A stretch of DNA of 64,000 bases, from positions 17,185,558 to 17,249,557 of the forward strand of contig NC_079423.1 of the NCBI RefSeq assembly GCF_026213295.1, written 5' to 3'. The notes beneath the pieces are model-generated. The model was not told where the DNA came from. It was given only the letters and a program-made list of their open reading frames with translations, and did no database searches. The position numbers and the translations under genes were made by a program. Origin of the DNA: Gadus chalcogrammus (lineage: Eukaryota > Chordata > Actinopteri > Gadiformes > Gadidae). Numbering within the stretch: the stretch's first letter is position 1; each line of letters opens with the position of its first letter. Shown here one piece after another: positions 38,961 to 56,819 of the stretch.

Positions 38961-40429
38961 TGTCCGTGTGTGTGATGTTTGTGTGTGTTTCCGTCGGTCT
39001 GTGGAAAGGCCTGTATGGCATTATCACTTTATAAACATATCAATACAATGAAGTGCAAACAGTCTATTAGGTGGAGATCTAGAGTATGCACATATTGAAT
39101 GACATTTCATATATTAAGTGTGTATAATACATCAGCGTGAATCTAGATGGATCTCAACTCACATTTCATTTTACTACATCCTTTTACATGACGGCAATTC
39201 CTCTTTAAACATTAAAAGGTCATTGTCACTTTTTGCGAGAGCAAGTTGCCACAAATATTTGGAATGGATTCAACGTATTCCAGATCCATATCACTGAACG
39301 GGGAGCAGACATTTGTACCAAACACGTGTTGTGTATTTTTAAGGTCAGGGTTTTTCTTTGGTTTGAGGTCAGTGTGAGGAAGAGTGTTTATGAAACTAGC
39401 GGTAATATCCTTGCTGTGTAAATAGGAACTGATTACTAGGGGGGTCGATATCTAAATGACTACATATCTGTTCCTATTATATGGTTACATTAGAGGTTTC
39501 TCAAGTAGACGTCTAGAATCTAGAGCTTTCTCATTCGCAGATAAAAAACACTGTCCACTACATCTCTTTATAACTTCTGTTCTGCAATCAGATGCAGGCC
39601 CATACATCACATCAGATCATGTTATGTGGTAGCCTATTGTTTAAAACATAAAGCTATAATAAAAAATTAAAACAATAATTTCCTTGGATGACAAGAGGTC
39701 CTGCTTGCATAGATAGATGCACATAAACCAAAAATATATAAGATACATTTTATATATAAACCATACAACTTTATTAATCCCAGGAGGGAAATTCAGGTTG
39801 GAAATTAACACTTTGTCAACTGTACAGTCATTAATAATATCCACTAATAATAGTAGTAATACTAACTACACAACAGCAAATGAGATTGTACAGTTAGATT
39901 TAAGGGAAGTCAAAATCAACAGTTCTGTTTGTCGAGGAAATATGATGGCTACGAAAACAATCAGCCCCAAACGTCCCATCACTTTATACAGCTACTATGT
40001 TCAAGAAAAGTATGTAATAAAGTTGTTATTGGTATTCCACACTTCGAACTGGTCCATCATGGTAAACGCATTCTTTGCTTTAGAGCATGTTAATACTAAT
40101 GTTACTTAGTAACATAGTATTACTTATTATATAAAACTGCAGAGGACGTTGTCATTACATGAAATAGTCAGAAATAAAACATCCACAACCCAACGCAACA
40201 GGGGAGGATGAGACACAATAAGTCTTCACACACTGCAGGCCAGCAGGCCAAATCAACTAAACGGAAATCAGTAGTCCTGTTTGACCCATAAAATGAAGAA
40301 AACATGAATGATCTTCTCTTACAATAAGTCCGTGACGAGGCCCGGGTGAAATAGTCCAAATGTCTACCTGCAATCTATTGTACAACATTCAAATATCTGT
40401 AGAAAAATAAAAGCTCTTAGAATAAGTGA

Positions 40430-40970
40430 GAGTGCTCCGATGCGGAGGAGATCCCGGCTATGAACATGTGGTGAGGTGTAACGATGTTATGGTGTCTGCC
40501 TCGGTGCGTTTGGACGGGGAGGAGAGCCCTGACGGACAACATGTTTATGTCACGGAATATGAATCGGTTCTGAGAATTCTGGAGGGCTGGGCTTTAAAAG
40601 GACGGGGGATTGTTCGGTCCCAGGGTCCGAACGTACTGACCAACCACGTCTCCGTATTGACATGTTGGGCGGTGCTTATCTCCGTTCCCAACCAACTGCC
40701 GATTGGCTGTAGCGTTGCGAGGCCGCGCCCACCGTACGCCCGGACCCTGGGCCCCGAGCGACGCCCACTTTGAGGGACTTGTGTAAGTAGCAAGCCTGCG
40801 CCGTCGCCTGGACTCTACCAAACGTAGGGGTGCGCTGTAACTATTTCGCCGATATCAGTGTCAAAACTAAACTGCCACAACTCAAACTCGGTCGTGTCAT
40901 CCACACCATCGCCGTCACCAAACCACACGCGGCTGGTATATAAACAAACACCGACGCGACGCAGCGGTCG
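40430..40970 (+). promoter_or_regulatory. Promoter-like GC-rich block upstream of bcl6
   Basis: Contains a GC box GGGCGG (40667-40672), an inverted CCAAT box (ATTGG, 40702-40706), and a TATATAAA at 40937-40944. A 21-bp inverted repeat (40616-40636 and 40734-40754, 18 of 21 matching) encloses the CCAAT and GC boxes. An open frame of 115 codons overlaps it but has no recognisable homology. It could be the bcl6 promoter or alternative promoter; unproven. Confidence 0.3.
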
Positions 40971-41108
40971 TGGCATTCGCGGTGGTGGAAAAACCGTCTC
41001 TCCCCCCCCTGCCGTGGACAAAGTGGTACGGTCCCGGGCTCAAATTCCGAGAATTGAGCTGCTCTGATTCTTAGAACTGGGCTTCTTAGAAGTGGTGATG
41101 CAAGAAGT

Positions 41109-41117
41109 TTCTAGGAA
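41109..41117 (-). promoter_or_regulatory. Consensus BCL6-binding site upstream of bcl6
   Basis: TTCTAGGAA, the exact reverse complement of the BCL6/STAT-like consensus TTCCTAGAA, 2.05 kb before the bcl6 start codon. Mammalian BCL6 represses its own promoter through such sites. Confidence 0.4.
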
Positions 41118-41579
41118 AGCGCTACCAGGTGACTTTAAATTTCTTTTTTTTTCTCCAGGTGACATTTACAATTTTCCCATTTTCCAGTCTTAACCCGCTT
41201 TCTCCTCGCTCTCGGATATAAATGTTATGTTTTTATTTTAGACATTTACAGACGCGGTTGTCCTGCAATAACGTGGCGTGTGTGTGTACGTGTGTGCGTG
41301 TTTGTGATGTGTGTGTGCCAACACACAAACATCCACTCACCAGGGGGAGAGAGGAGCAAGGGGGCGATGGGAGAGTGTGAGCGGTGGTGTGTTTGTGTGC
41401 GTCTTGACAGCGGGGCAGATTAGGCACCACAGACCGGTGCTGAATGACATGCATTTTAAAACGAACAGCGCTGTGTGTGTGTATGTGAACGGGTCTCAGC
41501 CTCAACGCGATAATATGCTAGAACACACAGGGGGGAGAGAGAGGTTATCGGGATGTGAGGGGGTGAGAGTTCTGGGGGT

Positions 41580-42240
41580 CTCCCTCTGAGCTGTCCGCGG
41601 GACCCCGACGCGTGGCCCCGTCCGAACGCGGGCTCGGTGGATCAAACGCGCGCGCGTTTGATCTACACAGCCCGCGTTCGGACGTGATACAGTGTGGGAC
41701 AACGCAGTTGTTGCGTTATTGTTGCGTATATCATTCCTGTGTATTGGGAGAATTATTGTTGTGGTGGGGTCGTGCGGGAGGGAAGTGTTGTCGATCCGCG
41801 ATGATGTTGTTATGTCAAAACGTCCACTTATCCGTGATGGGTGTGAAGGGCTGACGGTGTGATACTCAACACGCTGTTGGTAGTTGATATCGTGATGTAG
41901 GGGTACAGGAATGTTCCCCTCGCGCTCGGAGGAGGACGGCGTGTTTGTGAGGTGTAAAGTTGTGTGTGGAGTGTGTGCGGGCATGGTGTTAAGAGTTGTG
42001 GGCGACATGTGTGTTCGCTACTTGTTTCCCCCAGCAGACTTCTCGGTGTAATAATTGAAAACATGCGTTTTGAATTGGTGGTGTGGTGCACGTTGCACGG
42101 GCTGTTCGCGGGCTGGGTGGGGGTAAGGGTGGAGGTTCGGGTGGGGGTTCGGGTGCCGTTGCAGCTGGAACTTTATTTTCGGGCGTGTCGAGTCCCCGAG
42201 GTTTTGGCAGCGAGTTGTTAATATTTCCCAGGCCGATATA
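41580..42240. other. G-rich, CpG-containing block upstream of bcl6
   Basis: Apart from the palindrome, holds GGGTGGGGGTTCGGGTGGGG-type repeats (42111-42152). A GTAAGG donor-like site at 42123 follows a GC-rich stretch, so a non-coding first exon of bcl6 could end here; this is only a possibility. Confidence 0.25.
41620..41683. repeat. 64-bp near-perfect GC-rich palindrome
   Basis: Arms GTCCGAACGCGGGCT...GATCAAACGCGCG and their reverse complement meet at 41651/41652 with no spacer; about 29 of 32 positions pair. It lies 1.5 kb upstream of the bcl6 start codon. Confidence 0.9.
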
Positions 42241-42249
42241 AATCATCTT

Positions 42250-49860
<7,611 letters not shown>

Positions 49861-50214
49861 GCCCCCGACCAGGGCCCCTGAGCCACGGTACCGGGCCCCA
49901 GAGCGGCCTGCTGAGCCACCGTACCGGGGCCCCCAGACCCAGGTCCACGGAGCCACGGTACCGAGCGCCCCGGAGCCGCCGTAGCGAGCCCTCTGACCCT
50001 GGCCCCCGGAGCCCTCGGACCCTGGCCCCCGGAGCCACTGGAGCTGGCCCCACAGACCCACTCAGCTGAGACCCGGGCCTCGGGCCCCGGAGCCACTGGA
50101 CCGGGCCCCCAGACTCACTCAGCCCGGTACCACGCTGCCACAACCCCAAGACCAAGGCATTTAAAGACTCGTGACCGCGTACAATCACCCAGAACGGTAG
50201 TGCCACACTGTGTT

Positions 50215-50219
<5 letters not shown>

Positions 50220-50249
<30 letters not shown>
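50220..50249. repeat. (GA)15 in bcl6 3' UTR
   Basis: A perfect GA dinucleotide run within the transcribed 3' UTR. Confidence 0.9.
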
Positions 50250-50252
<3 letters not shown>

Positions 50253-51012
50253 ATACTGGCGTAGGAAGCGCCATTCTAAACGGGTTTATACACACGAGCG
50301 TCAAGGCTCCAGTCCTTTGTATCTGTCGGGATGCGAACGCCGACTGCACTTCCGGGCTTTGAGTACGCAGTTTGAAAGATTCATTTTGGTGCGAAGAATG
50401 GAATGTATACAACGTCCATTTTGTTTCTTTTTGTTGTTGGTTTTTTCATTTTTGAAAACGAAAACAAATATTTTGTATCAAAGAATTTTACTTTTCTGAA
50501 AGTATTAAAAAAACTGAAATTTCAATCGAGGGGGGCGGTACGTATATTTTAAAAATAAATCCGAAGTTTGTGGCTGTATAAAAGGTGTGTGAATATTCTT
50601 GGTACGGCCCGTCCCCCACCCCCGCCCTTCGGTGGGTTTGGACTCACCCTGAGACATATCAGAAGGGGGACGATATGATAGTGCATGTGGCGTTACTACT
50701 GCTGCCAAGCTCCATGACCTGCCCGTTACACGCTGTGACATCTGTAATTATTCTGAACATGACGTCGTGGACTCTCTGCTGGCGGAGAACACGAAATCCT
50801 CTCTGTTTTGTGTTTTGGTTTTTATTGTTCTGATATGAATTTCAAGGTACGGGCTTCTATATCTATATATCTATATAAATATATGGATATGTATTTATAT
50901 ATACGACCACAGACATATTATGCTTCATAAATGTAATTTGTATAGATGTTAATTTTTTTCGTCATTTATAAAGTGAAGGTTTACAGTTTATGTTCCCTGT
51001 TGTACAATCTAC

Positions 51013-51018
51013 AATAAA
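51013..51018 (+). terminator. bcl6 polyadenylation signal
   Basis: AATAAA followed within 20 bases by a GTGTGTGAATGT GU-rich element, the usual layout of a cleavage/polyadenylation site. It is the last clear signal before the convergent lsm2 gene. Confidence 0.7.
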
Positions 51019-53105
51019 GTGTGTGTGAATGTCATGGTTTGATTTATGCGTCACGCCGTTTAGCTGCGAATTCCTCTTCAGCTGCACCTGTTATTTTGGT
51101 CCGTTGGTCTCAGTTTGAGCAGATTTGGATCCATTCAACATGAGAATAGGAAACATTCTTGTGTTTGCGTAGCAAAACTTCAAATTAATGTCTCAACATT
51201 TAACTTGAAGGGCTGTAGAATTGTGAAATATAAAATTAAGTGGTTGGTATAGTTTGCCTACAAAATATATTTGAATCCTTTTATATCGTAACTTTGTGAG
51301 GGTTTACGAACCAGATAGCTTGGGGGAGAGTGGCACAAATCTGACTAGAGCCCCGGCCCGTGACATGTTAATGCGGCACTGTAATTTCGCTGTATTTCCT
51401 TACACACCAATCACTAGCCTATGCTGCCCTCTGCTGGTCAACAGAAGGACTATGCAGCCACAATCTTAACAAGAAACGTTCTTATCGTTTTAAAGCATGG
51501 TTTCTCAACGGGGGCGTTCGCACAACCTAGGGGGGCGCTGGGAATATGATTCCATTTTTTGGGTGGGGATTTTAAACTATCATTGTTTTTATTTTTTTGG
51601 GGTGAAAAAATAGGCTAACTGAAATAAATAGCGTATTTTCATTTATTGGATTCTAACCCCTCTACCGTCTCTTTACTTTTTACCGTCTATGCGCAACTGA
51701 ACAGTGATAATACAGCGCGGTTCGGTCCTGCACACGCCCGGACTCCCGTTACATCAGCTATCGTCATGATCTCTAAAGTAACGCTGATAAACATAACCCA
51801 AGTTCGGTAGTTAACAGTTCAATAACCAACACAACACAATCAAACATGGCCGATAGCAAGAAAAAAATATCAAATTTAGTTTCAAAGCCCGTTTTCCTCC
51901 TTCCTCTTGCTGTAGTTCAGTTCCAGCTGCTCTGAGCATAGTCTCCACGAAAAGACCGTTGCACTTCGAATACAAAATATATAGGCCCAATTAGGCCTGT
52001 GCGCGCGATCTGATTCCGCGGTGCCCGTGGTACCCAGGTCACGGTGCCCGGGCCGCAAGGTGCCGCGGCCGGGGCACGACGGGAGATGTTCAATCCAACC
52101 ATCTATATATCTATATCTATAGATATAGATATATATATATCGCTCTCTCCCCCCCCCCCCCCGGAAGTTTAATTGGGTTTATTACAATGATGGAAAGTGC
52201 TGTTAGCCAATCAGAGGTGAGACGTTTGCATGTCATGAATATTTTTATATTTTTTGCACCAAAACCGACTCAGGGTGCATTCATTGCTATTAGTGACCAA
52301 CGCAAAATCAATGAAAAACGATGCATTGACAACTTTAAGCAATATAACACGAGTGTGAGTGGGTATTTTCTCTATCATGGAGCACACTTGTTGTGGTACT
52401 GTGGAGTAATACTGCAGACTTTACTCACAACTTTAAATAACTGGAGGGAATAAAAGAGATCCATCTTTTTTTCTGAACAGAGCATGAGGTCGAACCAGGA
52501 TCGGTAAACCATGTAGTTTGATAGTTCATGAAATATCCATCTTATTAAACATTGCCATGTTTTAGGGTGCAGATTTCCCTTCAGGGACCCAGCGCTTTTA
52601 CTACCGTGAAGAGAACAAAGCCGAGCGAATCACAGTCGTTGCGCTTTCAGAGAACTGTGGACGAGCCGATCAGCCGCCTACAGTTCCTCAGAGTCGCCAC
52701 AAGGGGGCCTGAAAGATGGTTGCTAGGAATACATGAAGTGGTAGGAATGCATGTAATCCCTGTGAAATATACGTCAAATACAAGTCAAAGGAGGCTAAAA
52801 ATGTTTGATTTCGGCAGGTGTCGAAGGGGTTAATCTTTGTTCTGGTTCAAGTTTCTTTCTAGTCTAAAATGTACAATGTTTTCAGGTTTGACGCAATTAC
52901 GTTTTACTGTAGAGGATTTCTACGCACAGAGTTGTTTGACGTTGTGTCCGCTCCCATTAGTGTTGTCACACATGGTGAAACAACCATTAACCGAGAGCTG
53001 TTAAAAACATCTCATCGGCTGCGTCAGGGTCACCTCTCGTGACACATTGCCATGGCAACAGTCACTAAATAAGAATGTAGACAGATTGCATTCATGGCAA
53101 AACAT
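51019..53105. other. Spacer between convergent bcl6 and lsm2
   Basis: No exon is seen. An AT/TA palindromic microsatellite lies at 52101-52140 followed by a C run to 52162. A GTTTCTCAACGGGGGCG stretch at 51498-51514 resembles the end of an old hAT-type element, but no partner end is found. A CAGTGGATG-free AT-rich segment at 52190-52450 has a 88-codon open frame without homology that I recognise. Confidence 0.5.
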
Positions 53106-53111
53106 TTTAAT
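53106..53111 (-). terminator. Possible lsm2 polyadenylation signal (ATTAAA)
   Basis: On the minus strand ATTAAA is followed by ATGTTTTGCC and T/G-containing sequence. It is the commonest variant of AATAAA and the first good candidate after the lsm2 stop, about 960 bases downstream. Confidence 0.4.
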
Positions 53112-53552
53112 CAAGTCCTCGACGGTTACATAGAAAAACAGCCATCAAACGTCAAACAGAAATACTTACAAAGAGTCTTCTATGGTAAAAAAAGAAATAA
53201 TTCTTGATGCATCTTATCTACGACCTTGTTGAGTCAGGATGCTCTCAGACCATTTCCCTCAGAGACAAATTCTATTACTATGGACAAATAGAACCACCGG
53301 TCAGCGTTTAAACCAAATCTGTATTTTCTTTCTAAATGGCAAATGTAAACCAAATCTTTCAAAAGTAACAACTGGCCAGTCATTGGCTGCACAAACTAAA
53401 AGTTGTCGTTCCTGAAAAGGGACAAGATAACGTGGAATCAACCATCTTAAACCCAACACGTCCTCCTCACCCTAGCCAAGCTCTGTACGAATAAAAAAAG
53501 GAAATGAAACACAAGCGCTGGTCCGAGAACACCCTCCCCATACCGGTAGACA

Positions 53553-53970
53553 CCCCTCTCCCCCTCCAGAGTGGAGCGGTCCGACCCCTCTCCCCCTCCA
53601 GAGTGGAGCGGTCCGACCCCTCTCCCCCTCCAGAGTGGAGCGGTCCGACCCCTCTCCCCTTCCAGAGTGGAGCGGTCCGACCCCTCTCCCCCTCCAGAGT
53701 GGAGCGGTCCGACCCCTCTCCCCCTCCAGAGTGGAGCGGTCCGACCCCTCTCCCCCTCCAGAGTGGAGCGGTCCGACCCCTCTCCCCCTCCAGAGTGGAG
53801 CGGTCCGACCCCTCTCCCCCTCCAGAGTGGAGCGGTCCGACCCCTCTCCCCCTCCAGAGTGGAGCGGTCCGACCCCTCTCCCCCTCCAGAGTGGAGCGGT
53901 CCGACCCCTCTCCCCCTCCAGAGTGGAGCGGTCCGACCCCTCTCCCCCTCCAGAGTGGAGCGGTCCGACC
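53553..53970. repeat. 32-bp minisatellite, 13 copies
   Basis: Nearly identical copies of a 32-bp unit (CTCTCCCCCTCCAGAGTGGA plus GCGGTCCGACCC); one copy has a C-to-T change. The period is not a multiple of three, yet no unit contains a stop in any frame, so all reading frames stay open on both strands. It lies in the inferred lsm2 3' UTR. Confidence 0.95.
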
Positions 53971-53997
53971 GCCGCCTGCGACCACGACAACCCAACG

Positions 53998-54040
53998 CTC
54001 CTCCTCCTCCTCCTCCTCCTCCTCCTCCTCCTCCTCCTCC
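53998..54040. repeat. (CTC)n microsatellite, lsm2 3' UTR
   Basis: About 14 CTC triplets, reading GGA/GAG in the lsm2 transcript sense, 29 bases downstream of the lsm2 stop codon. Confidence 0.9.
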
Positions 54041-54068
54041 CCGTCGCCGTGGCGACGGCCAGGAGCCA

Positions 54069-55626
54069 TCACTGTTTCTGCTGCATGGCCTCCTTGCGGG
54101 CCGCGTCCTGCAGCAGCTGCGTGTCCACCTCGTCGGCGGGCAGCTGGACGTAGCGCACCACCGAGCCGCGGATGAAGCAGTTCTTCACCGACAGCTGGGG
54201 GGGGGGGGGGGGGGGGGGGGGGGGGGCGGAGCCACAAGGAACGCGTCACGCAAGGTCACGGGGTCAACTACGTACCAACGTTGACTTTACACAGTTTACA
54301 ACAGCGAGGATAATACGTCATGCATTTTGTTGTTCTTTTTAGCTTGTGCACGTGGTTTTTCGTTTTATCGAATGTGTACGTCGTTTACGTTTTTCGTTAT
54401 GCGCACGTTTACCTTTTACATAAGGTGTACGATTACTGAAGTATGCTTACTTTTTGCATAAAGTACATTTACTTTTTACATAAGGTGTACAATTACTTTT
54501 TACATACGGTGTACGATTACCCGTTACATAAAGTGTACAATTACTTTTTACATAAAGTGTACGATGTTTACGTTTTATTTGATGCGTACGATTTGCTTAA
54601 TGCGTACGTTCAAGTTGAAGCATATGTTAGGTTTCGTTGATGCACGCATTCTGTAGTCATTCTTCTACTCTTGGGGGCGTTAGGGCGAGCGTGGAGCAGA
54701 GGAGATGGTCTCACCATGTGGGGGTACTTCTCTGGGTCCGTGACACTGATATCTGTCAGCTTGATGTTCAGGTACTGCACAAAGGGAAAGCAAACAGGAC
54801 GACAACATTAGTCAAGGATCATATTAACGAAGCGGTAATCAATGAAAAAAAAAACAATGTTCACTAATCTCCAAACCCACCTGGTCGACGGAGTGGAGGG
54901 TCCCACAGATGCTGAGAACACAAGTTGTAGAGAGAAAGTTTGAGAAACAGAACTAGAGCTGCATCCCCAACGCCTAAACAGCCCGCGAGGTTAGGGGGGT
55001 CAAACGCAAGCGTGCACATTTTGTTCGCTGCTGATGTTTAGATCTGATTTTAATGACGGTAATGACGGTAATGGCGGATTGTGTGATGGTTGTTAACGAG
55101 GCTTCACGTGGAGCGTCGTTGTTTTAGGAGCAAACTTATTTTGTCCAGATAGCACAAAGTTACTCTTTAGTTGGAAAAATTAGTATTTTGGAAAACATAT
55201 GGAACAATAGTTTCACGACCGTCTTAAATAGACCCACAGGAGGATACACGATTAAGACATCATTAGATGGGACACATGATTAAGACACTTTAGACAGGCC
55301 GGCGGCAGCGTCACCGACCTGAGGTCATTCTTCAGCTCCACCACCACATCCTTCCCCACCAACGACTTGAAGAACGAGTAGAAAAGCTGGGGAAACAAAT
55401 AAGAGTTTCTTTATTTAGAAAATCATCGTTTATGACTCAACGTTAGGCTTCAATATGATGGACCGGGAGAGCAACAACCCGTGGGAGCCCACCAGCCCAC
55501 ATGAGCAGCGAAACCACGTCGCAGGTGGACCCTCTCCACCATGAAACACATGAGGGCTTCGGTGCAACAATAGCCTGGGTCCGAAACAATGAATGAATTA
55601 GATAAAAGTTCAAACATGCTTACCAT
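54069..55626 (-). CDS. lsm2: LSM2, U6 snRNA-associated Sm-like protein, 5 coding exons, complete
   Basis: LSM2 is a subunit of the LSM2-8 ring, which binds the 3' U-tail of U6 snRNA in the nucleus, and of LSM1-7, which promotes decapping of deadenylated mRNA in the cytoplasm. Coding exons on the minus strand: 55624-55626, 55319-55386, 54881-54911, 54715-54774, 54069-54194; total 288 nt, 95 aa, the same length as human LSM2. The first exon codes only the initiator Met (ATG followed directly by GTAAGC). The protein begins MLFYSFFKSLVGKD, carries the Sm1 and Sm2 motifs (the second around NCFIRGSVVRYVQLP), and ends EAMQQKQ. It is near-identical to the human protein; the clearest change is Met for Leu in the C-terminal tail. 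All junctions are GT-AG and in phase. The last intron's acceptor is preceded by a run of about 30 C on the transcribed strand. Confidence 0.97.
54197..54226. repeat. 30-bp G homopolymer at the last lsm2 acceptor
   Basis: On the transcribed strand this is about 30 consecutive C bases that merge into the CAG acceptor of the last lsm2 exon, so it serves as the polypyrimidine tract. Its length may be inaccurate in the assembly. Confidence 0.85.
54395..54575. repeat. Degenerate tandem repeat in lsm2 intron 4
   Basis: Repeats of TTACTTTTTACATAAAGTGTACAA type, about 24-29 bp, between the last two lsm2 exons. Confidence 0.7.
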
Positions 55627-55760
55627 TGTCCCGGCGCCTTTTCAATCGTTTGGTTGACTGATGTCTCGGCCTGATGACGTTTAATAAGACGTCATATTTC
55701 AGCGGCGGAACATAAGGTGCGTTGGAAAAAGAACTCCACCAGATGGCGCCACACAACCGC
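55627..55760 (-). promoter_or_regulatory. lsm2 promoter region with two CRE/ATF-type sites
   Basis: Immediately upstream of the lsm2 start codon. It contains GGCGCC (55634-55639), TGACGT at 55675-55680, and GACGTCAT, a CREB/ATF palindrome, at 55688-55695. No TATA box is evident, as expected for a housekeeping gene. The transcription start is not determined. Confidence 0.5.
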
Positions 55761-56815
55761 TTGGGGTACGTTCTAATGTTTCCATGTAACTTCCAGAAGT
55801 TCTGATATCTCAGAACTGATATCTCAGAAGTTCTGATATCTCAGAACTTCTGGATATATATTTAAAGATTTTATGAAGCTAGAAGTTAGGAGACGAGGAC
55901 TTTACCTAAAGCACCCTAACACAGCATTACTATTTAGTAACCAAAGTATTTTAACCACTTTTTATGGAGAAAGAGGTAAATGTCTTAGAGGATCTAGGCA
56001 TGATTTATACATTTGACAGATAGAATGAGCAGAAAATAACTAAATCAAGTAAGAGATTTTCCAACTAGAGAACAAAACAAGACTCCTCCCTCTCTGCTCC
56101 CTTCCTTGTTCTATTTCTCCACCATTAAGAAGCGTTACATTTCATGCACCTGTGATTGACAAGCAAGATGGATTCCCGGAACCAATCACATGCCCTGATT
56201 GGTCAGCAGCTAGACTGGAGCGGTGTTGGGTCAACTGAAATGAGCAGTTTCACCGAAAATAATAGATAATAAAAATATAATTACACTTAGATAATATGTT
56301 TTAAATCTTCAATAAATCATCTTTAAAAGTTTAGAAAAATCGATTCAAAAAAAGTTTATTGAAGTTTACACATTTTTATTAAGAGGTAGAATCACTATGT
56401 ACAATATATTTTGCTTCTTTTTTGGGAGGAAAGTTAATTATTTTCTCTAAACATTTGTCGAAATTTCATCAAACAAATACGTATTATCAAAGGGAAAAAA
56501 ACAACATTCGTATTGTGCTGTGTTTTCAGAAAGATCTATTATTAAACAATTAAACATTCCAGCCCAGAACCTGTCCCAACAGTAACAAACTGTGAACAAT
56601 CATCAATGAAATATTTCTTCGAATTAAAGCAAATAAAACATTTTCACATGAATACACTGTACAAAGAAGTCCTTTCAAGATGGAGGCCTATGTTGTCACA
56701 GGTCCACGTCAGGGAGACTGCCCTGATGCACACGAGCCTCACTCACGTGCACTAAAGGGAGAAAAGGATATTACAGTTATTATCGTTATTATCGTTATCA
56801 TCATCATCATCATAC
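55700..56815. other. Spacer between lsm2 and the 3' end of inpp5d
   Basis: AT-rich sequence without exons that I recognise. The poly(A) site of inpp5d should lie here or within the repeat at 56820-57640. No unique AATAAA on the minus strand stands out near the stop; TTTATT, its reverse, occurs near 56353 and 56383. Confidence 0.45.
55793..55853. repeat. Compound palindrome upstream of lsm2
   Basis: A 61-bp segment made of alternating CAGAAGTTCTGA and GATATCTCAGAAC blocks. Its outer 13 bases (CCAGAAGTTCTGA and TCAGAACTTCTGG) are perfect inverted repeats. Confidence 0.8.
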
Positions 56816-56819
56816 AAAC

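Larger units (their letters stand above)
36780..40425. other. No gene recognised outside listed repeats
   Basis: AT-rich unique sequence; 39000-40400 in particular is free of long repeats. A 130-codon open frame at 39717-40109 is AT-rich and unlike known proteins. Confidence 0.35.
49861..51018 (+). other. bcl6: bcl6 3' UTR
   Basis: Sequence between the TGA at 49858-49860 and the AATAAA at 51013-51018. It starts with a C/G-rich stretch of degenerate GAGCCAC/GGGCCCC repeats (49861-50110), contains a (GA)n run at 50220-50249, and then becomes AT-rich, as usual for a vertebrate 3' UTR. An earlier AATAAA at 50554-50559 could give a shorter transcript. Confidence 0.75.
53106..54068 (-). other. lsm2: lsm2 3' UTR containing minisatellite
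   Basis: From the TGA at 54069-54071 the transcript would run through a (GGA)n run, 13 copies of a 32-bp minisatellite, and unique sequence down to an ATTAAA at 53106-53111 (minus strand). No better signal is seen nearer the stop. The extent is inferred; cleavage inside or before the minisatellite cannot be excluded. Confidence 0.5.

Noticed and set aside
39717..40109. 130-codon open frame
   Set aside because: AT-rich, no recognisable domain, no splice or promoter context.
53467..54284. Several open frames of 170-260 codons on both strands
   Set aside because: They arise from the 32-bp minisatellite and the (CTC)n run, and they overlap the true lsm2 last exon in wrong frames.
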